Shown: positions 25,904 through 35,585, numbered from the stretch's first letter. The stretch: 64,000 bases of DNA from Levilactobacillus zymae (GCF_032190635.1 NZ_JAVLAS010000001.1:1550001-1614000), one strand, 5' to 3'. Notes: generated from the letters alone by a model not told the origin. Numbers and translations are program-made.

Positions 25904-26281
25904 ATGTCAATACAACTTAATGAAGAACAAGCGGTCACTCAGGTAGTTCACCAGCAGGTTCAAGGGATGCTCACCAAGAATTTAGCGTTACTGGATCAGG
26001 TCATTGCCCCGAATGCCAAGTTCTTTCACATTACGGGACAAGTTCAAAGTAAGACGGAGTGGTTACGCCAGATTCGGTTAGGCCGAATGCATTATTTTAG
26101 CAGTCGGGAGGTTTTGTTTCAGGCTACTGTGACGGGTGATCAGGCTCAGGTCATTGTGCGTAACGAACTAGATGCCCGCATTTACGGGTTCCGCAACACT
26201 TGGCCGTTACAATCGCAAGTCAAGTTAGCTAAAGGACCACACGGCTGGCAAATTATTGAAGCTCACGCCTCGATGTATTAA
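25904..26281 (+). CDS. NTF2-like (DUF4440-type) small protein
   Basis: The 125-residue protein has a cone-shaped NTF2 fold pattern: helix AVTQVVHQQVQGMLTKNLAL, strand FFHITGQVQSKTEWL and a closing HGWQIIEAHASMY. Members bind small hydrophobic ligands or act as isomerases; the role here is unknown. ACGGAGG lies upstream of ATG 25904, which is preferred to an upstream ATG. It is followed 13 bases later by the exporter gene, so both form one operon. Confidence 0.75.
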   Translation: MSIQLNEEQAVTQVVHQQVQGMLTKNLALLDQVIAPNAKFFHITGQVQSKTEWLRQIRLGRMHYFSSREVLFQATVTGDQAQVIVRNELDARIYGFRNTWPLQSQVKLAKGPHGWQIIEAHASMY

Positions 26282-26294
26282 TTAAGGAGGAAAC

Positions 26295-27749
26295 ATGACA
26301 AAAAGAAGAATGGCTATCGCGACCATCGCGCTACTCATTGCGAACTTTATGGGGGGCTTAGACGCCACCATCGTTAATACGGCTTTACCGGCCATTACCA
26401 GCGACCTTAACGGAATTCGACTCATTGGTTGGATCAGCTCTATTTTTTTACTGGGAACGGCGGTGACCACGGTCTTATGGGGCCGCGTCGGTGAAGCGAT
26501 TGGCAACAAACGAACTTTTCAGATTTCAGTGATTCTTTTTATTGTTAGTTCGTTGGTCGGCGGCTTGTCCACCAGCATGCTGATGTTAATCGTCGCCCGA
26601 GCCTTCATGGGAATTGGTGCCGGGGGAATGGTCTCGATTCCGTTCATCATTTACGCCGATCTGTACGCCAACCCAGCTGAACGGGCCCGTGCTTTAGGAT
26701 GGGTGACCGCATTTTACACCTTATCGACCGTTGTGGGACCACTAATCGGGGGATGGTTGGTCGATACGCTCTCGTGGCACTGGGTCTTTTTCATTAACCT
26801 ACCCATCGGGATTATTTCATTACTCCTTTTACAATTTTCCTACCGTGAAGGGAATCGTGCGGCCACACAAAACCGCTTCGATTATTTAGGTTCCGGCCTG
26901 TTGATTGCGACTCTGGTCGTCTTGTTATTCGCCAGTGACTCAATTGCGACCAATATCGGTCAAACACTAGTGTTGGTCATCATCGGTTTAGTGCTCATGG
27001 GCGTCTTCTATCACATCGAAAAACATCAAACCCACGCCTTAGTGCCCGTTGAACTACTAAAAAACTGGCAGATTCAATCCCAGAACGTCATCATGTTCTT
27101 AATTAACGGCTTTTTCATCGGGTACAGTGTTTACGCGCCAATGTGGGCGCAAGGGCTCTTAGGAACCAACGCGACTTACGGGGGGCTGACTCAAATTGCC
27201 GGGTCCGTGCTACTGCTTATTGGAACGCGCTACACGGCGCACCTGATGGAGAAGCTTCCTTACAAACGCATCGTCATGCTAGGCAGTCTTAGCGTTTTAT
27301 TGTCAGCAGTCGCCATGACACTGGCGACCCAATCCGCTCCTTATTGGTGGTTGTTGGTTAGTGGGGGCTTTAACGGCCTGGGAATGGGGCTGGCCTTTAT
27401 CCCCATGCAGGTGTCGTTACAAGACGGTGTACGGCAAGACTTAATTAGCGTCTCAACCACATTCGGCTTACTTTTTAGAACCTTGGGCCAGACGTTTATG
27501 TCCGCCATTTTTGGGGCAGTTTTGAGTCTAAGCACGGCTAGTCAGGTCGGAGGTCGGCTCACCACGCGGATGATGAACCAATTGACCGACGCTAGCTCAG
27601 CTCGTCATTTACCTCAAACCCTGTTACCCCAATTACGGACCATTTTATTCAACGGTTTGCATCTGATTATGGGGATTGGCTTGGTCCTCGTCATTTTAGC
27701 CATTTTCATCAACCTCACCCGGAAAGAACCCGCCAAACAACCCCGGTAA
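26295..27749 (+). CDS. MFS multidrug exporter, DHA2 (14-helix) family
   Basis: The 484-residue membrane protein shows the DHA2 signatures: LDATIVNTALPAI (motif D1) in helix 1, GRVGEAIGNKR (motif A) after helix 2, and GWVTAFYTLSTVVGPLIGGW (motif C) in helix 5. About 14 helices are predicted. It would export drugs or toxic metabolites with proton antiport. AAGGAGG precedes ATG 26295. It follows the NTF2-like gene and is likely under the TetR protein at 25140. Confidence 0.92.
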   Translation: MTKRRMAIATIALLIANFMGGLDATIVNTALPAITSDLNGIRLIGWISSIFLLGTAVTTVLWGRVGEAIGNKRTFQISVILFIVSSLVGGLSTSMLMLIVARAFMGIGAGGMVSIPFIIYADLYANPAERARALGWVTAFYTLSTVVGPLIGGWLVDTLSWHWVFFINLPIGIISLLLLQFSYREGNRAATQNRFDYLGSGLLIATLVVLLFASDSIATNIGQTLVLVIIGLVLMGVFYHIEKHQTHALVPVELLKNWQIQSQNVIMFLINGFFIGYSVYAPMWAQGLLGTNATYGGLTQIAGSVLLLIGTRYTAHLMEKLPYKRIVMLGSLSVLLSAVAMTLATQSAPYWWLLVSGGFNGLGMGLAFIPMQVSLQDGVRQDLISVSTTFGLLFRTLGQTFMSAIFGAVLSLSTASQVGGRLTTRMMNQLTDASSARHLPQTLLPQLRTILFNGLHLIMGIGLVLVILAIFINLTRKEPAKQPR

Positions 27750-27872
27750 AACAATAAGCGTCGTTTCCATCAAAAGCGGGGCATAAGTCCCGGTATCAAA
27801 ATCATTGACCATTTTTTCAGAACTCAATTCACGAGATAATGACATTGTCATCAAGAAGGGAAGTTACAAATT

Positions 27873-28313
27873 ATGAATACTCAAGAAATCGCAGATCGGT
27901 TAGCTTTGAAGGAACTTGTTGATTTATTTTCTAATTACTCGGACACCAAGGAAAATGACAAGCAGGTTCAGCTGTTCACCCCGAACGGTCGCGTTAATAT
28001 CATCAATGATGGTGAGGTCACGTTTACACTAGACGGACGGGAGGCCATTCTAAACGCCTTTAGTTCTTCCATGGATGACTATTCCGCTGTCTTTCACATG
28101 AGTGGTCAACAAACCGTTAGTTTTAAAGACGCTACCCATGCGGATGGTATTGCCTACAATTACGTAACTCTGGTTAAGACCAACGACCAAGGACAAGCGG
28201 TCACCACTAACGAAGGCGTGCGCTATCAAGACCAGTACGAAAAGATTGATGGTCAGTGGTACATTGCCGAACGTAATTCCAACTTTATCTGGCATACGGA
28301 GGAGGTTCACTAA
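27873..28313 (+). CDS. SnoaL/NTF2-like protein
   Basis: The 146-residue protein has the SnoaL-like pattern ADRLALKELVDLFSNYSDTK, FHMSGQQTVSF and a final GQWYIAERNSNFIW. These proteins act as small cyclases, isomerases or ligand binders. It starts a three-gene operon with a NAD-binding reductase (one base after its stop) and an aldo/keto reductase. Substrate unknown. Confidence 0.8.
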   Translation: MNTQEIADRLALKELVDLFSNYSDTKENDKQVQLFTPNGRVNIINDGEVTFTLDGREAILNAFSSSMDDYSAVFHMSGQQTVSFKDATHADGIAYNYVTLVKTNDQGQAVTTNEGVRYQDQYEKIDGQWYIAERNSNFIWHTEEVH

Positions 28314-28314
28314 C

Positions 28315-28917
28315 ATGCAAAATGGATTAATTATTGGGGCGACCGGTTCAATCGGCCGGGCCGTGCGAAAAATGATGTTGGCACAAACCGACGTCCATTT
28401 AACCCTCTATTCCCGGCGGGCCAATCGACTCAAGCTGGACGCTAAGCGAGAAACAGCAGTCGCCGGCAGTGTTTTAGATGATGACCAGCTAGATCAGACC
28501 ATTTCCGGCCAGGACTTCGTCTTTGTGGCACTGAGTGGTGATATGGCCAACTTTGCCACACATATCGTGGCGTCCATGGAACGGGTCAACGTCCACCGAC
28601 TGATTTTCATCACCACCATGGGCATTTACCAAGAAATTCCGGCGTGGTTGGGCGACTCACCGGAGCCATACCACAATCCCATTTTGAAGTCTTTCCGGCA
28701 AGCGGCTGACCGGATCGAACAGTCGTCCTTAAACTACACCATCATCCGTCCCGGCTGGTACACTAACGGTCCCATCAATTACGAAATTACGCAAAAGGGA
28801 GAACCCTTTGGCGGCCACGATGTTTCGCGTCAGAGCATCGCGGATTACGTGATTCGTTTAATCAACGACTCAACGCTAGACAACCAAGCTAGCGTCGGCA
28901 TCAATACACCAGAATAG
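28315..28917 (+). CDS. NAD(P)-binding atypical SDR (NmrA-like)
   Basis: The 200-residue protein has the Rossmann start LIIGATGSIGRAV, the active-site-like segment TTMGIYQEIPAW and the core LNYTIIRPGWYTNGPINYE. It is a close relative of the proteins at 34731 and 52404. ATG 28315 lies one base after the previous stop with GGAGG within that gene. It probably reduces a small carbonyl or quinone, or senses the NADP ratio. Confidence 0.85.
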   Translation: MQNGLIIGATGSIGRAVRKMMLAQTDVHLTLYSRRANRLKLDAKRETAVAGSVLDDDQLDQTISGQDFVFVALSGDMANFATHIVASMERVNVHRLIFITTMGIYQEIPAWLGDSPEPYHNPILKSFRQAADRIEQSSLNYTIIRPGWYTNGPINYEITQKGEPFGGHDVSRQSIADYVIRLINDSTLDNQASVGINTPE

Positions 28918-28934
28918 AAGAGGAGATACAATCA

Positions 28935-29789
28935 ATGAAAAATGAACTCACGTTAAACAATGGTCTCAAAATGCCCTTACTGGGATTTGGCGTCTTCCAA
29001 ATTCCCGACTTCGAAGACTGCAAACAGGCCGTTTTAACGGCCCTACAACAAGGTTATCGCCTGATTGACACGGCTGCCGCGTACGGTAACGAACGTGCAG
29101 TGGGCGCCGCCATTCGCGAAAGTGGCATCCCGCGTGATAAGATTTTTGTGACAACTAAGTTATGGATTCAAGATGCCGGTGAAGAAGCTACTAAGGCCGC
29201 TATTCAGGCGTCCTTGGATCGCTTGGGGCTGGATTATCTGGACCTCTACTTGATTCATCAACCATTGGGCGACGTTTATGGCTCATGGCGGGCCATGGAA
29301 GCAGCCTACCACGATGGCCGCCTGAAGGCCTTAGGGGTTGCCAACTTTGAAAATGATCGGGTGCAAGACCTGATGATGCACAACGAGATTAAGCCCGCTG
29401 TTGATCAGATTGAACTCCATCCATTTTATCAGCAACCGCAACGGGTTCAATGGCTTCTGGACCACGATATTGTTCCAGAAGCTTGGGGACCGTTTGCCGA
29501 GGGGCAACGGGGCGTCTTCACTAATCCCGAAATTCAAGCTATCGCGACGGCTCACGGTAAAACTAACGGTCAGGTCATTTTAAAATGGCTGAATCAACGT
29601 CAGATTGTCGTAATTCCTAAGTCCGTGCACACTGCGCGGATTCAGGAAAACGCTCAAATCAACGACTTCGAACTGACCGCAACTGAGATGCACCGCATGG
29701 CCGCGTTGGACGAAAAGCAAAGTTTATTCGGTAATGCCCATGATCCAGAAGCAGTTAAACAACTGGGAAGTTTCAAGTTCAATTATTAG
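28935..29789 (+). CDS. Aldo/keto reductase
   Basis: The 284-residue NADPH-dependent AKR has its tetrad in RLIDTAAAYGNE (Asp, Tyr), FVTTKLWI (Lys) and LYLIHQP (His), and the cofactor motif VIPKSVHTARIQEN. It is the last gene of the SnoaL-NAD-binding-AKR operon and is followed by a terminator. It likely removes toxic aldehydes. Confidence 0.92.
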   Translation: MKNELTLNNGLKMPLLGFGVFQIPDFEDCKQAVLTALQQGYRLIDTAAAYGNERAVGAAIRESGIPRDKIFVTTKLWIQDAGEEATKAAIQASLDRLGLDYLDLYLIHQPLGDVYGSWRAMEAAYHDGRLKALGVANFENDRVQDLMMHNEIKPAVDQIELHPFYQQPQRVQWLLDHDIVPEAWGPFAEGQRGVFTNPEIQAIATAHGKTNGQVILKWLNQRQIVVIPKSVHTARIQENAQINDFELTATEMHRMAALDEKQSLFGNAHDPEAVKQLGSFKFNY

Positions 29790-29824
29790 GTAGATTAGTC
29801 GGTTACCCCACTTCTACTCACTAA

Positions 29825-29886
29825 AAAATACCTCTTAACGTTTATTGATTGGTTAGTAACCATTAAATAAATGCAAAGAGGTATTT
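29825..29886. terminator. Long hairpin terminator
   Basis: AAAATACCTCTT pairs with AAGAGGTATTTT around an inner GGTTAGTAACC hairpin. It lies between the converging AKR and rarA genes. Confidence 0.7.
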
Positions 29887-29952
29887 TGTGATTAAATTTT
29901 CGTTTAGTCAACCGTCACTAACCTGGTAACTCACGACCAATTCACCCAACTA

Positions 29953-31242
29953 TCAGGATTTCGGAGAGTTGTTCCGGTTTTGATCTCGATAATCCTTACC
30001 ATAGATAAATTTGTGAAGCTTGAAGTACTGTGCGCCCAGTTTCCGTTCGTTCTGATTATCCTTGGGGTGGTAGTATTGCCGACCTTCGAGACCCTGGGGC
30101 ATGTAGTTTTGCTGGGCAATCTGGTGCGGTTGCTGAAACGGACTGTCGATCAAGCCGCCGCCCGTGATTTCTTCCGAATGTTTATAATGCATGTCGCGCA
30201 GGCCGCGGGGCATCGGGTGCAGGTTCGGGTGCTCGGTATCTTGGTCCAGCTGCGCCCAGGTCTCATCAAACGACCCGGACTTGGGCGAGATACACATCAG
30301 CATCGTGGCAAACATTAGCGGATACTTGGCCTTGGGCATGCCCACCTTTTCGGCTTGGTTGGCAGCGACCACGATTTGCGTGACCTGTTGCGGGTTGGCC
30401 AGGCCAATATAGGTGTAGGGAATCTCCCGTAAACGGCGGACCACTGAGGGCAGGTCATCGTTTTTGAGGAGGACCGCCAAGTAGTACAGGGCGGCGTCGG
30501 TATCCGAGCCGGCCATCGAGTCCGAGTAGGCGGCCAGGTAGTCGTAATGTTTCGTCGCCTTGCGGTCGTAACTGAAATGCTGTTGCCGGGCAAAATGCTG
30601 AACGGCCGCCACGGTGAGCTTGGTGCCGTCGATGGCGTGCAGGGTCTCCAGGATGTTTAAGGCTACCCGGAGATCTCCATCGGCCGCGGTGGCAATCAGG
30701 TCGAGGGCGGACGCTTCGACCTGGTCGTCATCCCACTGGTAAACCGTGGTGACGGCCCGTTGTAAGGTGGTCTTAATGGCCGCCTCGTCGAGTGGTTGAA
30801 ATTCGAAAATTTGGCAGCGGGAGCGAATGGCCGGAACGATGGACATGATGGGGTTCTCGGTCGTGGACCCAATCAGCATCACGTGACCGTTTTCCAGGTG
30901 GGGCAAAAGAAAGTCCTGCAGCGTCTTAGTCATGCGGTGAATTTCGTCGATCAGCAAGACGAACGACTGATGGGGGTATCCGGCGATGGCGTCCGTGAGC
31001 TTGGCCTTATTTTCGGTCGAGGCGTTAAACGCGACGAACGGATACTTGTTGTGAGCGGCAATGAGCCGGGCCAAGCTGGTTTTACCGGTTCCCGGGGGAC
31101 CCCAGAGAATTAGCGGAATGTTCACGTGTTGGTCAATGATTTGGCGCAGGGGCTGCCCGGGGTCTAAGAGAGCGGGTTGTCCCACCATCTGATCCAATGA
31201 TTGGGGTCGCAGCTGATCGGCGAGAGGGGTGTTAAAGGCCAA
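29953..31242 (-). CDS. rarA: Replication-associated recombination protein A
   Basis: The 429-residue AAA+ ATPase of the clamp-loader-like RarA/MgsA/WRNIP1 family acts at stalled forks. Walker A GPPGTGKTS (residues about 46-54), Walker B FVLLIDEIHR (near 97) and the C-terminal tetramer domain with KHSEEITGGG and GKDYRDQNRN are present. The upstream CCTTC(GAAGG) supports ATG 31242. Core gene. Confidence 0.93.
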   Translation of the reverse strand: MAFNTPLADQLRPQSLDQMVGQPALLDPGQPLRQIIDQHVNIPLILWGPPGTGKTSLARLIAAHNKYPFVAFNASTENKAKLTDAIAGYPHQSFVLLIDEIHRMTKTLQDFLLPHLENGHVMLIGSTTENPIMSIVPAIRSRCQIFEFQPLDEAAIKTTLQRAVTTVYQWDDDQVEASALDLIATAADGDLRVALNILETLHAIDGTKLTVAAVQHFARQQHFSYDRKATKHYDYLAAYSDSMAGSDTDAALYYLAVLLKNDDLPSVVRRLREIPYTYIGLANPQQVTQIVVAANQAEKVGMPKAKYPLMFATMLMCISPKSGSFDETWAQLDQDTEHPNLHPMPRGLRDMHYKHSEEITGGGLIDSPFQQPHQIAQQNYMPQGLEGRQYYHPKDNQNERKLGAQYFKLHKFIYGKDYRDQNRNNSPKS

Positions 31243-31400
31243 TTGAAGGCTCCTTTCTGGTTGTCTTAACCGTAAGTTATAGGATTAGCATAGCACGAAC
31301 CGCCAGTCTTGATTTGATTTTGGCTCGCTTGGGCAGGGGAAAATGAAGGGTTAAGCTGGCGCCATGGAAATAACCATTAAAGTGGGGTAGTCAGACGACT

Positions 31401-31572
31401 AACGTTAAATTTGATGATTTTTTGAAACAGAAATTACAGGCCTCTGAGATTAAAGCGGGGTTTGAAAAAACAAAATGGGCAACTCGTTCGAGCCGTTGCG
31501 GCCAGACAAACTAAGCAGCAGAAGGCGGCCGATAAAGCGGTATCTCCACAATTGCCCCGTCGCTCAAACTAA
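31401..31572 (+). pseudogene. Remnant resembling an XRE-type antitoxin
   Basis: The frame reads NVKFDDFLKQKLQASEIKAG then FEKTKW, like the start of HigA/XRE antitoxins (FDDFLKEQLKDPEIKAEFE). A second frame ends in an open tail rich in Gln and Lys. There is no start codon and no HTH, so this is a leftover of a toxin-antitoxin pair. Confidence 0.3.
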
Positions 31573-31596
31573 GTTGGCATGCTGGCACTAAATAGA

Positions 31597-31640
31597 TAAA
31601 AGATCGCCTGAAATCAGCATTCAGGCGATCTTTTTATTTT
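31597..31640. terminator. Intrinsic terminator
   Basis: AAAAGATCGCCTGAA pairs with TTCAGGCGATCTTTT across a 6-base loop. It can serve both directions. Confidence 0.88.
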
Positions 31641-31650
31641 GTACCCGCGG

Positions 31651-31884
31651 TTACCCTAACCCTAAGCACTGGCGAATATCGTTACTAGAAACCGTTTCAC
31701 CGCGACTCGCTTTCAGGTTAGCCATGGCATCGCGGCAATCCGTATCGTCCGCCGTTCGGGCCAAAATGGCCGTCCGCAGATACGTAGGCACCGTAACACC
31801 GTGAAAATCAGCCATGGTTTTAATCTGCCGGTATTGATTATTGGTGAATTCCAGCGAAACATCTTTGGTCTTAGGCATCTTCAT
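31651..31884 (-). CDS. RelB/ribbon-helix-helix antitoxin-like protein
   Basis: The 77-residue protein starts with a ribbon (KDVSLEFTNNQYRQIKTMAD) followed by FHGVTVPTYLRTAIL, the usual pattern of ribbon-helix-helix DNA-binding antitoxins. No toxin gene is next to it: a GNAT gene lies upstream in the same direction. It may be an orphan antitoxin or a small regulator. ATG 31884 is preferred; GTG 31887 is possible. Confidence 0.6.
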   Translation of the reverse strand: MKMPKTKDVSLEFTNNQYRQIKTMADFHGVTVPTYLRTAILARTADDTDCRDAMANLKASRGETVSSNDIRQCLGLG

Positions 31885-31896
31885 CACGTTTCTTCC

Positions 31897-32388
31897 CTAT
31901 GACGGTTCAACCAAATAAGCCAAACTATAGTCGTCAACGTAGTGGCCGTTCAAATAAAACGCGTCTCTGGCCCGTCCCTCAACTTGAAAGCCTTGTTGTG
32001 CGTAGAACTGGCGAGCGGCCAGATTGGTGGCCAAAACGTTTAATTCGATGCGATGAATCCCTTGCCGGCGCGCTTCGGTTTTCAAAGCGGTCATTAACTG
32101 GCTACCGACGCCCTGATGTTGGGCGGTTTGGGCCACGCCAATCCCGATATTCCAGGTACGGTGCATTGACGGGTAGGGCGACTGGGGGTTCCACGAAATC
32201 ATCCCCAGAACCTGAGTGCCCCGCACGGCGACCAATTGACTGCCCGCGGGGTAATGTTGCCGATAAGCCGCCAGACTTTTAAGGCGGATGGGCCCGGGAC
32301 TGTTGGTCGTATTCCAAATGGTTTGGTCGATAGCAAACAGTTGGGGTAAATCTTGTGGTTTGGAATACCGAATTTCAATCGTTGGCAT
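31897..32388 (-). CDS. GNAT-family N-acetyltransferase
   Basis: The 163-residue protein has the acetyl-CoA motif A as GVAQTAQHQGVGSQLMTAL near residues 87-105 and the motif B ending LAARQFYAQQGFQVEGR. It transfers an acetyl group to an unknown amine or protein N terminus. GGAG precedes ATG 32388. It lies between xerS and the small antitoxin-like gene on the same strand. Confidence 0.85.
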   Translation of the reverse strand: MPTIEIRYSKPQDLPQLFAIDQTIWNTTNSPGPIRLKSLAAYRQHYPAGSQLVAVRGTQVLGMISWNPQSPYPSMHRTWNIGIGVAQTAQHQGVGSQLMTALKTEARRQGIHRIELNVLATNLAARQFYAQQGFQVEGRARDAFYLNGHYVDDYSLAYLVEPS

Positions 32389-32409
32389 GTCACTGGGCTC
32401 CTTTGGGGG

Positions 32410-33474
32410 TTACAGTTTCTTCAACCCATCCCGCTGCTCCTCATCGATCATGTGGGTGTACAGCCCGGTCGCACTGGTCGAATTTTGCCCCAGCTGGGTG
32501 GCCACGAGTTGCTCGTTTTTAGTGGCCAGGTAGAGCTTCGAAGCCAGCGTGTGCCGCAGCTTATGCGGCGTGATGCGGACCTTGAAGGCCGCCGAGTACT
32601 TGGCGACCATCTTTTCGATGGTGTTGGCCTGCATGCGTGATGCCTGACCGCGGTAGATGGTCAAAAATAACGCCCGGTCCCCGGGCGCCGCGTGATACAG
32701 GGCGGCGCGTTGGTCCACGTAGGCCTGAATGTAGGGCATGGTCCAGGGGGCGATCGGCACCGTATCGCGTTGGCCGCCCTTACGAATCACGCCAATCGTG
32801 CTGGTCTTCAAGTTTAAATGCCGCAGGTCCGCGTTGGCGGCTTCCGAGACCCGCAGACCACTCCCCAGTAAGAGGGCGTTGATGGCTAAATCGCGGACCT
32901 TGTCGCGCCGAAAGTAGCGTTTTTGCGTTGGGGTCAGTTGCGCTTCGTATTTCTCGTCGATGAAGGCCAGGTAGTCGTGGTCGGTATTACCCAGCATCAG
33001 CTTGGTCTTGAGGTTGGCCGCCCGAGTGGCGTAGGTCTCGTTGGTCCGCACCAGGGCGATCTTATGCATCACGTTGCGGTCGAAGTAGGCCTCGCCGTGC
33101 TCGTCTTCCGTATCTTCGGTCAGGTACTTGAACAGCGACGACAGGGCGTTTAACGACCGGTTGATGGTCGGGTGTGACCGACTCCCCGGGGCGCCGTTGG
33201 CCTTGGTCTGGTTCAACAGGGCGGACTTGTATAACTCCACGGTTTCCTTTTTCAAATGAGCCAGGACGTCGAGTTGGATGTCGGCCGGTTGTTTGGCCGG
33301 CGTCAGGCCTTCTTGAATCAGCCAGGTGAAGAAGCGGCGAAACTCCGTGAGGTACTGGTACAGTGTGGCCGGTGACAGGGGAATCGTGGCCTTGGCCTGG
33401 TAGTACTCTTGCACGAACCAGGGCGCGGTGGCCAGTTCTTCATCGATCAATTTTAAGTAGTGTTGTTTTTCCAT
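32410..33474 (-). CDS. xerS: Tyrosine recombinase XerS
   Basis: The ~354-residue recombinase resolves chromosome dimers alone in streptococci and many lactobacilli. The catalytic residues are visible: Arg in LLGSGLRVSEA, Lys in RKGGQRDTV, HKLRHT (His-x-x-Arg) and Tyr in SATGLYTHM. The N-terminal SAM-like domain spans about 1-140. GGAGG lies nine bases before ATG 33474. I looked for a difSL site in 33475-33678 and saw no convincing one. Confidence 0.92.
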   Translation of the reverse strand: MEKQHYLKLIDEELATAPWFVQEYYQAKATIPLSPATLYQYLTEFRRFFTWLIQEGLTPAKQPADIQLDVLAHLKKETVELYKSALLNQTKANGAPGSRSHPTINRSLNALSSLFKYLTEDTEDEHGEAYFDRNVMHKIALVRTNETYATRAANLKTKLMLGNTDHDYLAFIDEKYEAQLTPTQKRYFRRDKVRDLAINALLLGSGLRVSEAANADLRHLNLKTSTIGVIRKGGQRDTVPIAPWTMPYIQAYVDQRAALYHAAPGDRALFLTIYRGQASRMQANTIEKMVAKYSAAFKVRITPHKLRHTLASKLYLATKNEQLVATQLGQNSTSATGLYTHMIDEEQRDGLKKL

Positions 33475-33678
33475 GAACCGGGCCTCCAAACGTTTGTTCT
33501 AATGGCTTTATGATACCAAGAAACCGGCGGGGATGACAACCAAAGGTTCTGGAAGCTTGTGGGCAACCTTCCATAAGTAAAACTAATGAATGACTAGTTT
33601 ATTTGGAATTGGTGGCTGAGCGTTGAGCGGGTAAACTAGGATCTATCAATTAAGTCTAACAATGAAGGAGATTTTAAA

Positions 33679-34716
33679 ATGAAAGCAGCAACGTTTATGG
33701 CCCCCGGCAAAATGGTCGTCAAGGATTATGCCAAACCCGAAATTCAAAAACCCACGGATGCCGTCATCAAAATTGTAAGAGCCTGTGTTTGCGGTTCCGA
33801 TTTATGGTGGTACCGCGGCATTTCCCAACGTGAAGCCGGTTCAACCACCGGGCACGAGGCCATTGGGGTCGTCGATGCCGTGGGGACGGACGTCAAGGAC
33901 GTACAAGTCGGCGACTTCGTGATTGCCCCCTTCACCCACGGTTGTGGTCATTGTGCCGCTTGCCTAGCGGGTTTTGACGGCGATTGCTTGAACCAAGAAT
34001 CGGGGGGCAACGGGGGCTACCAAGGCGAATACCTGCGTTTCACCAACGCCAACTGGGCACTCGTCAAGATTCCCGGCCAACCCGCCGATTACTCCGACGA
34101 AATGTTAAACAACCTTTTAACTCTCGCAGATGTGATGGCGACCGGTTACCACGCCGCGGCCAGCGCCGAAGTGAAAAAAGATGACACCGTTGTCGTACTA
34201 GGTGATGGGGCCGTGGGCCTATGTGGCGTGATTGCGGCGAAGTTATTGGGCGCCAAGCGCATTATTGCGATGAGCCGCCACGCCGACCGCCAAGCCTTAG
34301 CCAAGGAATTTGGGGCCACGGACATTATCGCCGAACGCGGGGACGAAGCCGTGGCCAAGGTGATGGCCTTGACCGGTGCTGGTGCCGACGCGGTCCTCGA
34401 ATGTGTCGGAACGGAGCAATCCATTGACACCGCTGTTAAGGTTGGCCGTCCCGGAGCCGTTGTCGGGCGCGTGGGGGTCCCCAAAAAGTCAGAAATGAAT
34501 ACCAACAACTTGTTCTGGAAGAACATTGGGCTGCGAGGCGGCATTGCGTCCGTGACGTCCGACGACCGGAAGATTTTATTAGATGCCGTCCTTAAGGGCG
34601 ATATTCATCCCGGCAAGGTCTTCACGCAGCGTTTCACCCTGGACCAAGTTCAAGCGGCCTATGAAGCCATGGACCACCGACAGGCGATCAAGTCGTTGTT
34701 AGTCGTCAGCGACTAA
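33679..34716 (+). CDS. Zinc-dependent alcohol dehydrogenase
   Basis: The 345-residue MDR protein has the catalytic zinc ligands in CVCGSD and GHEAIG, the structural zinc cluster CGHCAACLAGFDGDC and the NAD(P) motif VLGDGAVGLCG. It oxidises alcohols or reduces aldehydes. AAGGAG precedes ATG 33679. A NAD-binding reductase follows 14 bases later. The end HPGKVFTQRFTLDQVQ is very like the partial gene at 63888, so a paralogue exists. Confidence 0.92.
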   Translation: MKAATFMAPGKMVVKDYAKPEIQKPTDAVIKIVRACVCGSDLWWYRGISQREAGSTTGHEAIGVVDAVGTDVKDVQVGDFVIAPFTHGCGHCAACLAGFDGDCLNQESGGNGGYQGEYLRFTNANWALVKIPGQPADYSDEMLNNLLTLADVMATGYHAAASAEVKKDDTVVVLGDGAVGLCGVIAAKLLGAKRIIAMSRHADRQALAKEFGATDIIAERGDEAVAKVMALTGAGADAVLECVGTEQSIDTAVKVGRPGAVVGRVGVPKKSEMNTNNLFWKNIGLRGGIASVTSDDRKILLDAVLKGDIHPGKVFTQRFTLDQVQAAYEAMDHRQAIKSLLVVSD

Positions 34717-34730
34717 AAGGAGCTATCCTG

Positions 34731-35327
34731 ATGAAAAATGTCTTGATTATTGGGGCCACGGGAACCATTGGGAGCGCCGTGCGTCAAACTCTTTTGAACG
34801 AAACGGATGACCAGTTGACCCTGTTTGCCAGAAGCACCGGCCGGCTCCAACCCAGTGACCGGGAAACGGTGATCGCCGGGGATGCGACCAACGATGCCGA
34901 CTTAGACCGGGCGCTGGCCAACCAAGAGGCCGTCTTTGTCGCTCTGAGCGGCCCGTTAGGTCAATTTGCCCGTAAGATTGTGGCGGCGATGGACCGTAAC
35001 CAGGTCTCACGCTTGCTGTTTATCACGTCAATGGGCATCTATAACGAAATTCCCGCTTCCGTTGGCAGTAACGGGAACCTGAATCATAATGGTGTCTTAC
35101 GCCCGTACCGGGAAGCCGCTGACGTGGTGGAAACCTCGGACTTGACCTACACCGTGATTCGGCCGGGCTGGTTCACCAGCGGTCCCGTTAATTATGAAGT
35201 CACGCGCAAGGGCGACCCCTTTGGCGGGCATGACGTGTCGATCAGCTCCATTGCCGACTTTGTTAAACGAGCCATCGCAGATGATGGCTACTACGCCCAC
35301 GACAGTGTGGGATTGAATACGAAATAG
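34731..35327 (+). CDS. NAD(P)-binding atypical SDR (NmrA-like)
   Basis: The 198-residue protein starts LIIGATGTIGSAV and shares TSMGIYNEIPAS, YTVIRPGWFTSGPVNYE and KGDPFGGHDVS with the protein at 28315. It sits in an operon behind the alcohol dehydrogenase and next to the LysR gene at 35586. Substrate unknown. Confidence 0.85.
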   Translation: MKNVLIIGATGTIGSAVRQTLLNETDDQLTLFARSTGRLQPSDRETVIAGDATNDADLDRALANQEAVFVALSGPLGQFARKIVAAMDRNQVSRLLFITSMGIYNEIPASVGSNGNLNHNGVLRPYREAADVVETSDLTYTVIRPGWFTSGPVNYEVTRKGDPFGGHDVSISSIADFVKRAIADDGYYAHDSVGLNTK

Positions 35328-35585
35328 CCCGTAACGACCCACATTAGTTGAGTTTAATGCTGCTCCTAACAATGTAGGCCTAAAACACCAAAAGCTGAGA
35401 AAGGTTCGGGAAACCGTGCCTTTTTCGTTCCTAAGAAGGACTGTAAACCCGCTAATGTCCAAAGAGGTTATGCTGAGGATGGGTTACGGCCGCTAGCTGC
35501 TCACTGGGCGTTCTCTAAGTAGCTAAAAAACGCAACCCGTTAAAAGGTTGCTATAATTAAGAAAAACCAACTTGAGGTGTAGCCC

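Larger units (their letters stand above)
31243..31650. other. Intergenic region with eroded gene remnant
   Basis: The stretch between rarA and the small protein at 31651 contains the antitoxin-like remnant listed separately (31401-31572) and the terminator at 31597-31640. Nothing else can be assigned. Confidence 0.4.

Noticed and set aside
33475..33678. A difSL site next to xerS
   Set aside because: I compared the intergenic sequence with the streptococcal/lactococcal difSL pattern as I remember it and found no convincing match.
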